Positions 9,472 through 17,488 of a stretch of DNA of 64,000 bases are shown here, piece by piece (within the stretch, counting starts at the first letter, position 1; every line of letters begins with the position of its first letter). Origin of the DNA: Variovorax paradoxus (GTDB lineage: Bacteria; Pseudomonadota; Gammaproteobacteria; Burkholderiales; Burkholderiaceae_C). The position numbers and the translations under genes are program-made. The DNA lies in assembly GCF_029919115.1 (NCBI RefSeq), contig NZ_CP123990.1, positions 3,410,001-3,474,000 of the forward strand, written 5' to 3'. The notes under the pieces were generated by a model. It saw only the letters and a program-made list of their open reading frames with translations. It ran no database searches and was not told where the DNA came from.

Positions 9472-10181
9472 ACGCGCAGCGATGCAATCCAGTAGGCCGC
9501 GCCCGCGCACACTGCGAACAAAGCCAGCGCGAAACAGCGCGAGGCGGCGTCATCGCGGCTGGTTGCCACCTGGCTGCCGGCGGACCTGATCAGCTTGTCG
9601 CCCGAAACCATGGGCCGCACCAGCCGATGGCGCTTGACCAGTACATAGAACAGCACGGCCAGAACATGCAGGCTGACCAGCGCGATCACGATCGTCTTTC
9701 CTTGCGCCTTGTGCCAGCCCGTTGCAAGGCTCACCACTTCACCTGAAACAAAGCGCGTGAGTGGTCCGGCTGCGGAAATCTCGTCATCCGCCACCAGCCC
9801 GGTCGCAACCTGTAGCGCCAGCACGGCCAGAACCGCAAATACCGACAAGCCGCCCAGGGGGGTGTGCCCGATCACGTGATCGGGATGGGCTCGGCCGCGC
9901 AGATAGGCAAGAACGGAGCCCGGCCCGTAGAAGAACGAGGCAAAACGCGACCAGCGCCCGCCCACGAAACCCCACAGCAGCCGGAACAGAAGCAGCGCAA
10001 GAACCACATAGCCCAAGCGAAAGTGCCATTCCATGATGCCGCCGAGGCCGGTGGCAATCAGGCCAATGACCACGACGCTCAACGCCCAGTGAAAAACGCG
10101 CGTCGGCAGATCCCAGATGCGCGCTCGCACGGGGCGGTGGGACGCGGCGGCCTGCAAGGCGGCCACGGAGGAGTCGGTCAT
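9468..10181 (-). CDS. Cytochrome b561 / Ni,Fe-hydrogenase b-type transmembrane protein
   Basis: A 237-residue membrane protein with four hydrophobic segments (~32-52, 57-72, 108-130, 158-180) and a short C-terminal one. Histidines in RVFHWALS, EWHFRLGY, GHTPLGG and ALVSLHVLAVLFY fit the diheme cytochrome b561 family, which passes quinone-pool electrons to a c-type cytochrome. It is divergent from the cytochrome c' gene 158 bp away, a common pairing in betaproteobacteria, so it is a likely donor to that protein. The overlap with the GNAT gene suggests co-transcription. Confidence 0.88.
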   Translation of the reverse strand: MTDSSVAALQAAASHRPVRARIWDLPTRVFHWALSVVVIGLIATGLGGIMEWHFRLGYVVLALLLFRLLWGFVGGRWSRFASFFYGPGSVLAYLRGRAHPDHVIGHTPLGGLSVFAVLAVLALQVATGLVADDEISAAGPLTRFVSGEVVSLATGWHKAQGKTIVIALVSLHVLAVLFYVLVKRHRLVRPMVSGDKLIRSAGSQVATSRDDAASRCFALALFAVCAGAAYWIASLRV

Positions 10182-10339
10182 CGAAGAGGCAAAGTGCGCA
10201 ATAAATTGCGGAAGGCGCAGATTAGCAAAGTCCAGGCCGCCGCATGCATCGGGTTGTTGCTATGCCCGGCGGCAATGCTGCCCCTACACTCTGCGCGGCG
10301 CCGCTTTCGGCGGTGCCGAATCAACAACAAGGACCCCCG
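10182..10339. promoter_or_regulatory. Divergent promoter region, cytochrome b561 / cytochrome c'
   Basis: This 158-bp gap separates the divergent cytochrome genes and must hold both promoters. It is less GC-rich around 10196-10232 (GCGCAATAAATTGCGGAAGG and nearby). The stretch contains the short inverted repeat GCGCAATAAATTGCG, with GCAAT and ATTGC arms around a few bases. No convincing -10/-35 pair could be assigned by eye. Confidence 0.35.
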
Positions 10340-10786
10340 ATGATTCGACTCGCCTCGTTCGCCCTGGCCGCTGCCGTCGCCGCAATCTCCCTGCCGGCCG
10401 CGGCCCAGTTCGCCAAGCCCGATGACGCCATCAAGTACCGCCAGAGCGCATTGTTCGTGATGGGCCAGCATTTCGGCCGCGTGGGCGCCATGGCCAATGG
10501 CCGCGTTCCCTACGACGCTGCGGTCGCCGCCGCAAATGCCGACATCGTGGCCGAGATGGCCAAACTGCCCTGGGCCGGTTTTGGCGCAGGCACCGAAGGG
10601 GGCAAGGGCAAGCCCGAGATCTGGAAGGAATCAGCCAAGTTCAAGGAGCACCAGGACAAGATGATTGCCGAGACCGGCAAGCTGGCGGTCGCCGCCAAGG
10701 CCGGAAACATCGACGCACTCAAGGCCCAGTTCGGCGCCACCGCCGGCAGCTGCAAGGCTTGCCACGACAGCTTCCGCAACCAGTAA
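10340..10786 (+). CDS. Cytochrome c' (periplasmic class II c-type cytochrome)
   Basis: The 148-residue precursor has a signal peptide cut near AAAQ (residue ~23) and the heme-binding motif CKACH at the C-terminus (Cys138, Cys141, His142). This position and the preceding four-helix pattern define class II cytochromes c. The family binds NO/CO and can protect against nitrosative stress. It starts at the ATG at 10340 after a weak AAGGACC site. The divergent cytochrome b561 gene is the probable electron donor. Confidence 0.92.
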   Translation: MIRLASFALAAAVAAISLPAAAQFAKPDDAIKYRQSALFVMGQHFGRVGAMANGRVPYDAAVAAANADIVAEMAKLPWAGFGAGTEGGKGKPEIWKESAKFKEHQDKMIAETGKLAVAAKAGNIDALKAQFGATAGSCKACHDSFRNQ

Positions 10787-10816
10787 GCCGCCGAAAAAGA
10801 CGCAGCGAGCCGGGGT

Positions 10817-11314
10817 TCAGGCCTCGGCGAGCAGCTTTTCGATCAGTTTGTGGAGCTCTGCGAAATCGGGCTCGCCCACGTAGCGCTTCACGATCTCGCC
10901 CTTCTTGTTGACCAGGTAGGTGGTGGGCGTGAGCTTCACGTCTCCCCAGGCCTGCGCCACGCTGCCGGTGTTGTCGATGGCCACCTTGAACGGCAGCTTG
11001 CGCGTTTCGGCAAAGTTGACGACATAGCTCGGCGGGTCGTAGCTCATGGCCACGGCCAGCGTGTCGTAGCCCTTCGACTTGTACTTGTCGTAGGTTGCAA
11101 TGACCTTCGGCATTTCGGCCACGCAGGTCACGCAGCTCGTGGCCCAGAAGTTGACCAGGGTGACCTTGCCCTTCAGGTCGTCGGTGCTTTTCTTGCTGCC
11201 GTCGAGCAGCACGAAGGTCGATGCCGGTGCCGCCGTGGCGCCGGAACCGAAGTACACGCCCACGCCGGCGGCCATTGCAAGGACGACTGCTGCGGCGGCG
11301 ATGTATTTTTTCAT
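10817..11314 (-). CDS. TlpA/ResA-type membrane-anchored thioredoxin
   Basis: The 165-residue protein has an N-terminal signal anchor (residues ~4-24) and a thioredoxin-fold domain with active site SCVTC (Cys61, Cys64) after VTLVNFWAT. The cis-Pro segment is LTPTTYLVNKKGEIV. TlpA-like proteins keep periplasmic cysteines reduced, for example during cytochrome c maturation or copper insertion. The CVTC pair lacks the proline of classical CxPC, as in some TlpA relatives. The ATG at 11314 starts the anchor; upstream in-frame codons lack one. Confidence 0.88.
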   Translation of the reverse strand: MKKYIAAAAVVLAMAAGVGVYFGSGATAAPASTFVLLDGSKKSTDDLKGKVTLVNFWATSCVTCVAEMPKVIATYDKYKSKGYDTLAVAMSYDPPSYVVNFAETRKLPFKVAIDNTGSVAQAWGDVKLTPTTYLVNKKGEIVKRYVGEPDFAELHKLIEKLLAEA

Positions 11315-11403
11315 GGCAACTGAAAGAGGAGGGCGGCGTGATTTTAGTTCCGCCGGCCGGATTGCGCTGGCGCATGCCACGGTCGCTCGATAATGCTTCT
11401 CCG

Positions 11404-11949
11404 ATGCTCTCGCTTGTTCCTCGCTCCTGGCCTGCGCTGTCCGCAGCCACCGCCGCCGTTGCGCTTGCCGCCTGCAGCCCCACCTTCAACTGGCGCGAGA
11501 CGCCGATTGCCGATGCCGGCCTGGTCGCCATGCTTCCCTGCAAACCCGACCGCGCCGACCGCGCCCTGCCGCTCGGCGCCGAGTCCGTGAAGGTCGATAT
11601 GGCGGGCTGCGAGGCGGGCGGTGCGACCTTTGCCATTGCCCACGCATCCGCCGGCAGCCCCGAACAGGCCGAGGCCTGGCTCCGTGCCTGGCGCGCAGCC
11701 ACCCGGAACCAGCTCGGCAATGCGCAGGTGACGGAAGCACCGGCAACGCTGAAACGTGCCACTGCGGCGCCCGCACCGGTAAAGCTCGACGCGCAGCCGG
11801 AGCAGCAAGGCGCTGCGACCGTGCAGGTCCTTTGGTTTGCCCAATCGCAAAGGGACGGCCGCGTGTCTCTCTACCAGGCCACGGTGCTCGGCCGGCCTTC
11901 GGCGCCCGACGCAGCGAAAACCTTCTTCGACGGCCTGCGTCTTCCGTGA
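11404..11949 (+). CDS. Putative lipoprotein of unknown function
   Basis: The 181-residue product has a lipoprotein signal with lipobox ALAAC (Cys24), then a domain starting NWRETPIADAGLVAMLPCKPDRADR. No family with known function is recognised; similar small lipoproteins are common in Comamonadaceae. Its stop overlaps the GTG of the MFS gene by 4 nt (GTGA), so it heads a co-transcribed MFS-PTS operon. The gene is divergent from the TlpA-type gene with 89 bp between. Confidence 0.7.
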   Translation: MLSLVPRSWPALSAATAAVALAACSPTFNWRETPIADAGLVAMLPCKPDRADRALPLGAESVKVDMAGCEAGGATFAIAHASAGSPEQAEAWLRAWRAATRNQLGNAQVTEAPATLKRATAAPAPVKLDAQPEQQGAATVQVLWFAQSQRDGRVSLYQATVLGRPSAPDAAKTFFDGLRLP

Positions 11950-13217
11950 ACGCCGCAAGTACCTCGACCGGCGGCCTGCTCGCCGGGCGGAAGCGGATTG
12001 CCGCCGTTTTCCTGGCCTTTGCCGTCGCCTACTTTTTCTCGACGCTGGTGCGCGCCATCACGGCCACGCTGTCGCCGACCCTCACTGCCGAGTTCGACCT
12101 CGAATCGCGCGACCTCGGTCTGCTCGCGGGAGGCTACTTCCTGGGTTTTGCGTTCACGCAGTTGCCCATGGGCACCTGGCTCGACCGCTACGGCCCGAAG
12201 CGGGTCATCGTCTCTTTCCTTTCTGTCGCCGTCATCGGGTGCCTGCTGTTCTCTGCGGCGACGAGTTTTACGCTCCTGCTTGCCGCTCGCGTGCTGACCG
12301 GTGTGGGCGTCAGTGCCTGCCTCATGGCGCCGCTCACCGGCTACCGGCGCTGGTTGACCCCGCCGATGCAGTTGCGCAGCAACTCGTGGATGCTGATGGT
12401 GGGCTCCTTCGGCCTCGTCGGCGCCACTCTGCCGGTGCAATGGCTGATGCCGCTCCTGGGCTGGCGGCCGCTGTTCTGGCTGCTGGCGGCGGGCGTGCTG
12501 GTTTCCATGGCGCTGATTGCGTGGGCTGCACCTGCGTGGCATCGCGGCCAAGAAACAGATAACGGCAGCGGCGAACAGAAACCGGGCGGCTACGCTGCCG
12601 TGTGGCGCGACCCCTTCTTTCGCAAGCTCGCGCCGGTCGGCTTCTTCAACTACGGCGGCTTCGTCGCGATGCAGACGCTCTGGGTGGTCCCCTGGCTCAC
12701 CCGCGTGGCAGGCTACACGCCGCAGCAGGCGGCCGGCGCCCTGTTCTGGATCAGCATCGCCCTGCTGGCTACTTACTGGCTCTGGGGCGTGACCAATCCC
12801 AAGCTCGCGCATCGCGGCATTCCGGCCACCCGGCTCTTGTGTTGGGGCATGCCGCTCGCGATGCTCGCGCTTGCTCTCATTTTGGTAGCAGGTCCGGCTG
12901 CGGGAACCGTCGCCTGGATCTGCTTTCTGTGTATCTCCACCGTGGTCACGCTGGCCCAGCCCGCGGTGGCGCTTGCCTTGCCGCCTGCCCTCGCCGGGCG
13001 TGCGCTGTCGGCCTACAACCTGGTGGTTTTTGCGGGTGTATTCGTCGTGCAGTGGGGTATCGGCCTGCTGATCGACCTGTTTGCGCGTGCGGGGCTCGAC
13101 ACCGTCGGGTCCTTTCGCGCGGCCTTGGCCGTTTTCCTGGCCTGCTGCGTTATGTCGTATACCTACTTCCTTTGGGCGCCCCCGCATAATCGGCGCGTAG
13201 TCCCTCGACCCGCATGA
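11946..13217 (+). CDS. Major facilitator superfamily transporter
   Basis: A 423-residue inner-membrane protein with about 12 hydrophobic helices. The MFS loop 2-3 signature is present as MGTWLDRYGPKRVIV (residues ~75-90). The GTG start at 11946 overlaps the lipoprotein stop. Its stop overlaps the EIIA start by 4 nt, so expression is coupled with the PTS genes. Substrate is not visible; the link with EIIA/HPr/EI may mean control by nutrient state rather than a sugar substrate. Confidence 0.85.
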   Translation: MNAASTSTGGLLAGRKRIAAVFLAFAVAYFFSTLVRAITATLSPTLTAEFDLESRDLGLLAGGYFLGFAFTQLPMGTWLDRYGPKRVIVSFLSVAVIGCLLFSAATSFTLLLAARVLTGVGVSACLMAPLTGYRRWLTPPMQLRSNSWMLMVGSFGLVGATLPVQWLMPLLGWRPLFWLLAAGVLVSMALIAWAAPAWHRGQETDNGSGEQKPGGYAAVWRDPFFRKLAPVGFFNYGGFVAMQTLWVVPWLTRVAGYTPQQAAGALFWISIALLATYWLWGVTNPKLAHRGIPATRLLCWGMPLAMLALALILVAGPAAGTVAWICFLCISTVVTLAQPAVALALPPALAGRALSAYNLVVFAGVFVVQWGIGLLIDLFARAGLDTVGSFRAALAVFLACCVMSYTYFLWAPPHNRRVVPRPA

Positions 13218-13669
13218 ACAGCATTCTCATCATCGCCCACTCACCGTTCGCGCAGGCGCTGCGGCGGTGCGCGCTGCATGTGTTCCCGGATTGCGAGCAG
13301 GCAGTGGTCGCGCTCGACGTGCTGCCCAACGTGTCGCCGGAAGAAACGCTGGCCGCAGCCCGCATCACGCTCGAGCAGCAGCTCATCGCACCGCGCTCGC
13401 AGGTGCTCGTGCTGGCCGACGTGTTCGGCGCAACGCCGTGCAATGTGGCCCAGAAGCTGGTGGACGGCGTCCGCTCGCGGCTGGTGGCGGGCGTCAACCT
13501 GCCGATGCTGCTGCGGGCGGTAACCTACCGCCACGAGCCGCTCGACACGCTGGTGCAGCGCGCCATTGCGGGCGGCACGGCCGGAGTCATGCAGGTGGCC
13601 GTGGCCGCACCCCAGAACCAGGCGAAGAGAAAGCACAGTGATCAAGAAATCCGTGACCATCAGCAATAA
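13214..13669 (+). CDS. PTS EIIA component, mannose/fructose superfamily
   Basis: A 151-residue cytoplasmic EIIA-Man-type protein, starting MNSILIIAHSPFAQALRRC. His9 is the expected phosphorylated residue. The fold segment VLVLADVFGATPCNVAQKLV matches the family signature (D-x-x-G-x-T/S-P). It is encoded just before HPr and EI with no EIIB or EIIC nearby. Such incomplete PTS systems in betaproteobacteria have regulatory roles, so sugar uptake through this protein is unlikely. The gene overlaps HPr by 32 nt. Confidence 0.9.
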   Translation: MNSILIIAHSPFAQALRRCALHVFPDCEQAVVALDVLPNVSPEETLAAARITLEQQLIAPRSQVLVLADVFGATPCNVAQKLVDGVRSRLVAGVNLPMLLRAVTYRHEPLDTLVQRAIAGGTAGVMQVAVAAPQNQAKRKHSDQEIRDHQQ

Positions 13670-13907
13670 GCTGGGCTTGCATGCGCGCGCATCGGCCAAG
13701 CTCACCAAACTCGCAGGCAGCTTTCCCTGCGAAGTGTGGCTCTCGCGCGGCGACCGCCGCATCAATGCCAAGAGCATCATGGGCGTCATGATGCTTGCCG
13801 CCGGGCTGGGCTCCACGGTCGAGCTCGAAACGAACGGCCAGCAGGAAGAAGAAGCGATGGACGCCATCGTTCAACTAATGAACGACAAATTCGGCGAAGG
13901 CGAGTGA
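13638..13907 (+). CDS. ptsH: Phosphocarrier protein HPr
   Basis: HPr transfers phosphate from EI to EIIA proteins. The 89-residue product has the active-site motif GLHARAS with His15 and Arg17, and Ser46 in NAKSIMGVM, the site of regulatory HPr kinase phosphorylation in bacteria that have HprK. The GTG at 13638 gives the standard N-terminus. It lies inside the 3' end of the EIIA frame. Confidence 0.95.
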   Translation: MIKKSVTISNKLGLHARASAKLTKLAGSFPCEVWLSRGDRRINAKSIMGVMMLAAGLGSTVELETNGQQEEEAMDAIVQLMNDKFGEGE

Positions 13908-14071
13908 ATGTGGCCCCCACGCTCCGCACTGCGTGTCGTCGCTGCCCCCCGAGGGGGCTCGGCCGCCTTGGGGCGGCCCGGCGGCGGCCGATGTGGTCCC
14001 CACGCTCCACACTGCGCGTCGCCGCTGCCCCTGAGGGGCTCGGCCGCCTTGGGGCGGCCCGGCGGCGGCCG
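13908..14071 (+). repeat. Two-copy direct repeat between ptsH and ptsI
   Basis: Two ~82-bp copies (13908-13990 and 13991-14071) lie head to tail. Each begins ATGTGG.CCCCACGCTCC and ends in CGGCCGCCTTGGGGCGGCCC followed by GGCGGCGGCCG. They differ at several positions in the middle. The GGCCGCC/GGGCGGCC part can fold into a strong hairpin, so it may weaken readthrough into ptsI. It resembles intergenic GC-rich repeats common in Comamonadaceae. Confidence 0.85.
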
Positions 14072-14091
14072 GTAACCTTCGGCCAGCTCCC

Positions 14092-15885
14092 ATGACCTTC
14101 GCAGTCCACGGCCTTCCCGTCGCCCGTGGCATAGCCATTGGCCGCGCAGTGCTGGTGGTGTCGAGCCGCATCGACGTGGCCCACTACTTCATCAAGCCCG
14201 AAGAGATCGAGACCGAAATCGATCGCGTCCGCACGGCGCGCAACGCGGTGGCCGACGAGCTCGCCAAGCTGCAGACCAGCGTCGCGCAGATGGGCCCCAA
14301 TGACGCGCCGCACGAGCTTGCGGCCCTGCTCGAAGTGCACCAGATGCTGCTGCAGGACGAGGCGCTCACCGGTGGCGTGAAGCACTGGATTACCGACCGT
14401 CTCTACAACGCCGAATGGGCGCTGACCACGCAGCTTGAAATCATCGCCCGCCAATTCGACGAGATGGAGGACGAGTACCTGCGCGAGCGCAAGGCCGACC
14501 TGGAGCAGGTGGTCGAGCGGCTGCTGCATCGAATGAAAGGCACGGCCGCAGTACTCGCGCCGAGCCCACCGCGCCGCAAGCGCCCCGCCGCCGAAGACGA
14601 GGACGACCCCACCGCCGGCGACGGCATCGATGCGCCGCTGGTGCTGATTGCGCACGACCTGTCCCCGGCCGACATGCTCCAGTTCAAGAAGAGCGTGTTC
14701 GCAGGCTTTGTGACCGACGTGGGCGGGCGCACCTCGCACACCGCCATCGTCGCGCGCAGCATGGACATTCCGGCCGTGGTGGGCGCGCGCACTGCAAGCC
14801 AGCTGGTGCGCCAGGACGACTGGGTGATCATCGACGGCGACGCCGGCGTGGTGATCGTCGATCCCTCGCCCATCATTCTTGCGGAGTACGGCTTCAAGCA
14901 GCGCCAGGGTGACCTTGAGCGCGGCCGGCTCGCACGCCTGCGCCACAAGCCCGCAGTCACTCTCGATGGGCAGCGAGTCGAACTGCTCGCCAACATCGAA
15001 ATGCCCGAGGACACCGTCGGCGCCATGAAAGCCGGCGCTGTCGGCGTCGGGCTGTTTCGCAGCGAGTTCCTCTTCATGGGCCGCGAGTCGCAGCGCCAGA
15101 CCCGGCTGCCCGACGAAGAAGAGCAGTACCAGGCCTACAAGCGCGCGGTGGAGGGCATGCAGGGCATGCCCGTCACCATCCGCACCATCGACGTGGGCGC
15201 CGACAAGCCGCTCGACGGCAAGGCGGGCATCAAGCAGGAGCACCTGAACCCCGCGCTCGGCTTGCGCGCCATTCGCTGGAGCCTGGCCGATCCGGCCATG
15301 TTCCTCACGCAGCTGCGCGCCATCCTGCGTGCGGCAGCGCACGGCGAAATCCACCTGCTGATTCCCATGCTCGCGCACGCCAGCGAGATTCGCCAGACGC
15401 TCTCGCTGATCGAGTTTGCGCGCACCGAGCTCGACAACCGCGGTGCCGTATACGGCAAGGTGAAGCTCGGCGCCATGATCGAGATTCCGGCCGCGGCGCT
15501 CACGCTCAAGACCTTTCTCAAGTACTTCGACTTCCTGTCGATCGGCACCAACGACCTGATCCAGTACACGCTGGCCATCGACCGCGCCGACGAGGCCGTG
15601 GCCCATCTCTACGACCCAGCCCACCCGGCGGTGCTGAAGCTCGTGGCCGACACCATTGCCGAATGCCGCCGCCAGGGCAAGGGCGTGGCCGTGTGCGGCG
15701 AAATGGCGGGCGACGTGGCCTTCACGCGCCTCTTGCTCGGCCTCGGGCTGCGCAGCTTCTCGATGCATCCCTCGCGCATCCTTGCCGTCAAGCAGGAAGT
15801 GCTGCGCGCCGACACCGGCAAGCTCGAAGCCTGGGCGCAGGGCGTGCTCGAGTCGGACGACCCGGCAGCCGCTTTGGCAGGCTGA
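14092..15885 (+). CDS. ptsI: Phosphoenolpyruvate-protein phosphotransferase (EI)
   Basis: EI takes phosphate from PEP and passes it to HPr. The 597-residue protein (E. coli 575) has the swivel-domain active site GGRTSHTAIVARS with His216, the PEP-binding region GVGLFRSEFLFMGR, and the C-terminal DFLSIGTNDLIQYTLAIDR and GKGVAVCGEMAGD motifs. A ~27-residue Pro/Arg/Glu-rich insertion near 152-180 lies before the phospho-histidine, compared with E. coli where it is His189. It follows ptsH after 184 bp filled with a direct repeat. Confidence 0.96.
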   Translation: MTFAVHGLPVARGIAIGRAVLVVSSRIDVAHYFIKPEEIETEIDRVRTARNAVADELAKLQTSVAQMGPNDAPHELAALLEVHQMLLQDEALTGGVKHWITDRLYNAEWALTTQLEIIARQFDEMEDEYLRERKADLEQVVERLLHRMKGTAAVLAPSPPRRKRPAAEDEDDPTAGDGIDAPLVLIAHDLSPADMLQFKKSVFAGFVTDVGGRTSHTAIVARSMDIPAVVGARTASQLVRQDDWVIIDGDAGVVIVDPSPIILAEYGFKQRQGDLERGRLARLRHKPAVTLDGQRVELLANIEMPEDTVGAMKAGAVGVGLFRSEFLFMGRESQRQTRLPDEEEQYQAYKRAVEGMQGMPVTIRTIDVGADKPLDGKAGIKQEHLNPALGLRAIRWSLADPAMFLTQLRAILRAAAHGEIHLLIPMLAHASEIRQTLSLIEFARTELDNRGAVYGKVKLGAMIEIPAAALTLKTFLKYFDFLSIGTNDLIQYTLAIDRADEAVAHLYDPAHPAVLKLVADTIAECRRQGKGVAVCGEMAGDVAFTRLLLGLGLRSFSMHPSRILAVKQEVLRADTGKLEAWAQGVLESDDPAAALAG

Positions 15886-16004
15886 GCCGCGCGCAGGGGG
15901 GCGGGCGAAACATAACGAAACACGCCGAAACGGCGGTGAAAGGACTTGCTGCGCCGCGGCAAGCACCATCAGGTCTCCTCTTCCACAAACAGAAAGGCCT
16001 GATC

Positions 16005-16376
16005 ATGAAAGCTCTCTCCCTCACCCAGATCGTCGCCGTCGGCTCGTTCGCTTTGCTCGCCGCGGCCGGCGCCAAGGCTGAAACCTACGAAGGCGTCCAG
16101 CCGCTCGCCTCGGCCAAGAGCCGCGCCGAAGTCAACGCCGAAGCCGTGCGCACGGCATCCGCCCCCGACCAGAACGTGGTGCGCGGCTCGCGCGGCGCCG
16201 AGACCATGGCCACGTCGAGGGACCGCGCCGGCGTTGTCTTCGAAGCGATGCGCACCGCCGCCGCACCCGACCAGAACGTGACCTCGGGCTCGCGTGTGAA
16301 CAGCAAGGTCATCTCCACGATGCAGAACCCGGTCGATGCGCGTGCCGCAGCCGCCGGCAACAGCAACAAGCTTTAA
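16005..16376 (+). CDS. Small secreted protein with two internal repeats, unknown function
   Basis: A 123-residue product with a signal peptide ending around AGAKA (residue 25). The mature part holds two copies of a ~34-residue unit, with cores EAVRTASAPDQNVVRGSR (46-63) and EAMRTAAAPDQNVTSGSR (80-97). A possible third, decayed end is near residue 105. It has no cysteine and is hydrophilic. I do not recognise the family. AGAAAGG lies ~10 nt before the ATG. It stands alone between ptsI and the Spy-like gene. Confidence 0.75.
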   Translation: MKALSLTQIVAVGSFALLAAAGAKAETYEGVQPLASAKSRAEVNAEAVRTASAPDQNVVRGSRGAETMATSRDRAGVVFEAMRTAAAPDQNVTSGSRVNSKVISTMQNPVDARAAAAGNSNKL

Positions 16377-16418
16377 GACTCACGCCCGCAGGAGACCCCT
16401 GGGGCTGCAAGGAACATC

Positions 16419-16886
16419 ATGAAACACTGGATCAAACGCACTCTCTTCGGTTTTGCCGGCCTTGCGGTGGTGGCTGGCAGCATGGCCGGCTGCGCCGGCC
16501 ATCGGCACGGATGGGGCGGCGGCGACAGCGCCGAGTTCCGCACCAAGATGGTCGAGCGTGTCGGCAGCAAGCTGGAACTCGATGCATCGCAAAAGCAGAA
16601 GCTCACCGTACTCGCCGAAAAACTGCAGGCGCAGCGCGAAGCCATGCGCGGCGCAGGCGGTGCGGGCGATCCGCGTTCGCAGTTCAAGGCGCTGTTCGCG
16701 GGCAACAAGCTCGACCAGGCCGGCGCCGCGCGGCTGGTCGACGAGAAGACCACGGCGGTGCGCAATGGCAGCCCCGAAATCATCGCCGCCGCCGCTGATT
16801 TCTTTGACAGCCTGAACGCCGCGCAGCAGCAGAAGGTGCGCGACTTCATGGACCGCGGCGGCCGCCGCTGGGGCCATCGTGGCTGA
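16419..16886 (+). CDS. Spy/CpxP-like periplasmic protein
   Basis: A 155-residue exported protein with signal sequence and a lipobox-like MAGC (Cys25). The mature part is helical and has two LTxxQ-like motifs: LDASQKQKLTVLAEKLQ and LNAAQQQKVRDFMD, the mark of the Spy/CpxP family of ATP-independent chaperones and Cpx inhibitors. Histidines cluster near the N-terminus (GHRHGW) and C-terminus. It precedes a response regulator and kinase, so it is probably the sensor-accessory protein of that system. Confidence 0.82.
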   Translation: MKHWIKRTLFGFAGLAVVAGSMAGCAGHRHGWGGGDSAEFRTKMVERVGSKLELDASQKQKLTVLAEKLQAQREAMRGAGGAGDPRSQFKALFAGNKLDQAGAARLVDEKTTAVRNGSPEIIAAAADFFDSLNAAQQQKVRDFMDRGGRRWGHRG

Positions 16887-17373
16887 GCTTGACTCGCCCC
16901 CGGGCCTGGCGCACTTCGTGCCGCTTCGCCAACCCTCTTCGTGGGGGCGGCAGCTCTGGTCCGGCGAAGCCGCATCCACGGTCTCTCGCGAACAGGGCGT
17001 TGGCGGCGGTGTGCGTCTGCTGCTGCGCGCCGAAGGCGTCGTCGTGCTTGCAGCGGCGCTTGCAGCCTATGCGCAGTTCGGCGCGGGCTGGGGCGTGTTT
17101 ACGGTGTGGCTGCTCGCGCCTGACCTTTCGATGCTCGGCTACCTTACGGGCCCGCGCGTGGGCGCGGCGCTCTACAACGCGGCGCATTCATACGCCGGCG
17201 CCGTTGCATTGCTGGTGCTCGGCGCGCTTGCCGCAATGCCATGGGCCGTGGCCGGTGGCCTGATCTGGTGCGTGCACATCGGGCTCGACCGCGCGCTCGG
17301 CTACGGGCTCAAGTACGGCTCGGGCTTCGGCGCCACGCACCTGGGCCGAATCGGGCCGGCCGACCCGTGGTGA
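16879..17373 (+). CDS. DUF4260 family membrane protein
   Basis: A 164-residue protein with three or four hydrophobic segments after residue ~40. The DUF4260 signature is clear: LAPDLSMLGYLTGPRVGAALYN and HIGLDRALGYGLKYGSGF followed by THLGRIG. Function of the family is unknown. The GTG start at 16879 overlaps the Spy-like gene by 8 nt. The first ~40 residues are not membrane-like and could be an extension; a later start is possible. Confidence 0.75.
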   Translation: MAELDSPPGLAHFVPLRQPSSWGRQLWSGEAASTVSREQGVGGGVRLLLRAEGVVVLAAALAAYAQFGAGWGVFTVWLLAPDLSMLGYLTGPRVGAALYNAAHSYAGAVALLVLGALAAMPWAVAGGLIWCVHIGLDRALGYGLKYGSGFGATHLGRIGPADPW

Positions 17374-17488
17374 GGGCCGGACGATGGCCCGCACTGCGGC
17401 TGGCAGCGAAAACCCGAACGCCAGCGGGGGTGCGATGCCCGCAGGCCTGATCGTCAGCCAGCTGTTTGCCAGGAGGCACAATCCCGTC

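Noticed and set aside
11871-13187. 438-codon minus-strand frame opposite the MFS gene
   Set aside because: It is low-complexity and charge-rich, a shadow of the MFS gene frame.
13908-14071. Repeat read as a CRISPR array
   Set aside because: Only two adjacent copies of ~82 bp without spacers, and no cas genes nearby.
13786-15969. Long open frame on the minus strand opposite ptsH/ptsI
   Set aside because: It mirrors a strongly conserved ptsI. Such antisense frames are common in high-GC DNA with few stop codons. No family features were seen.
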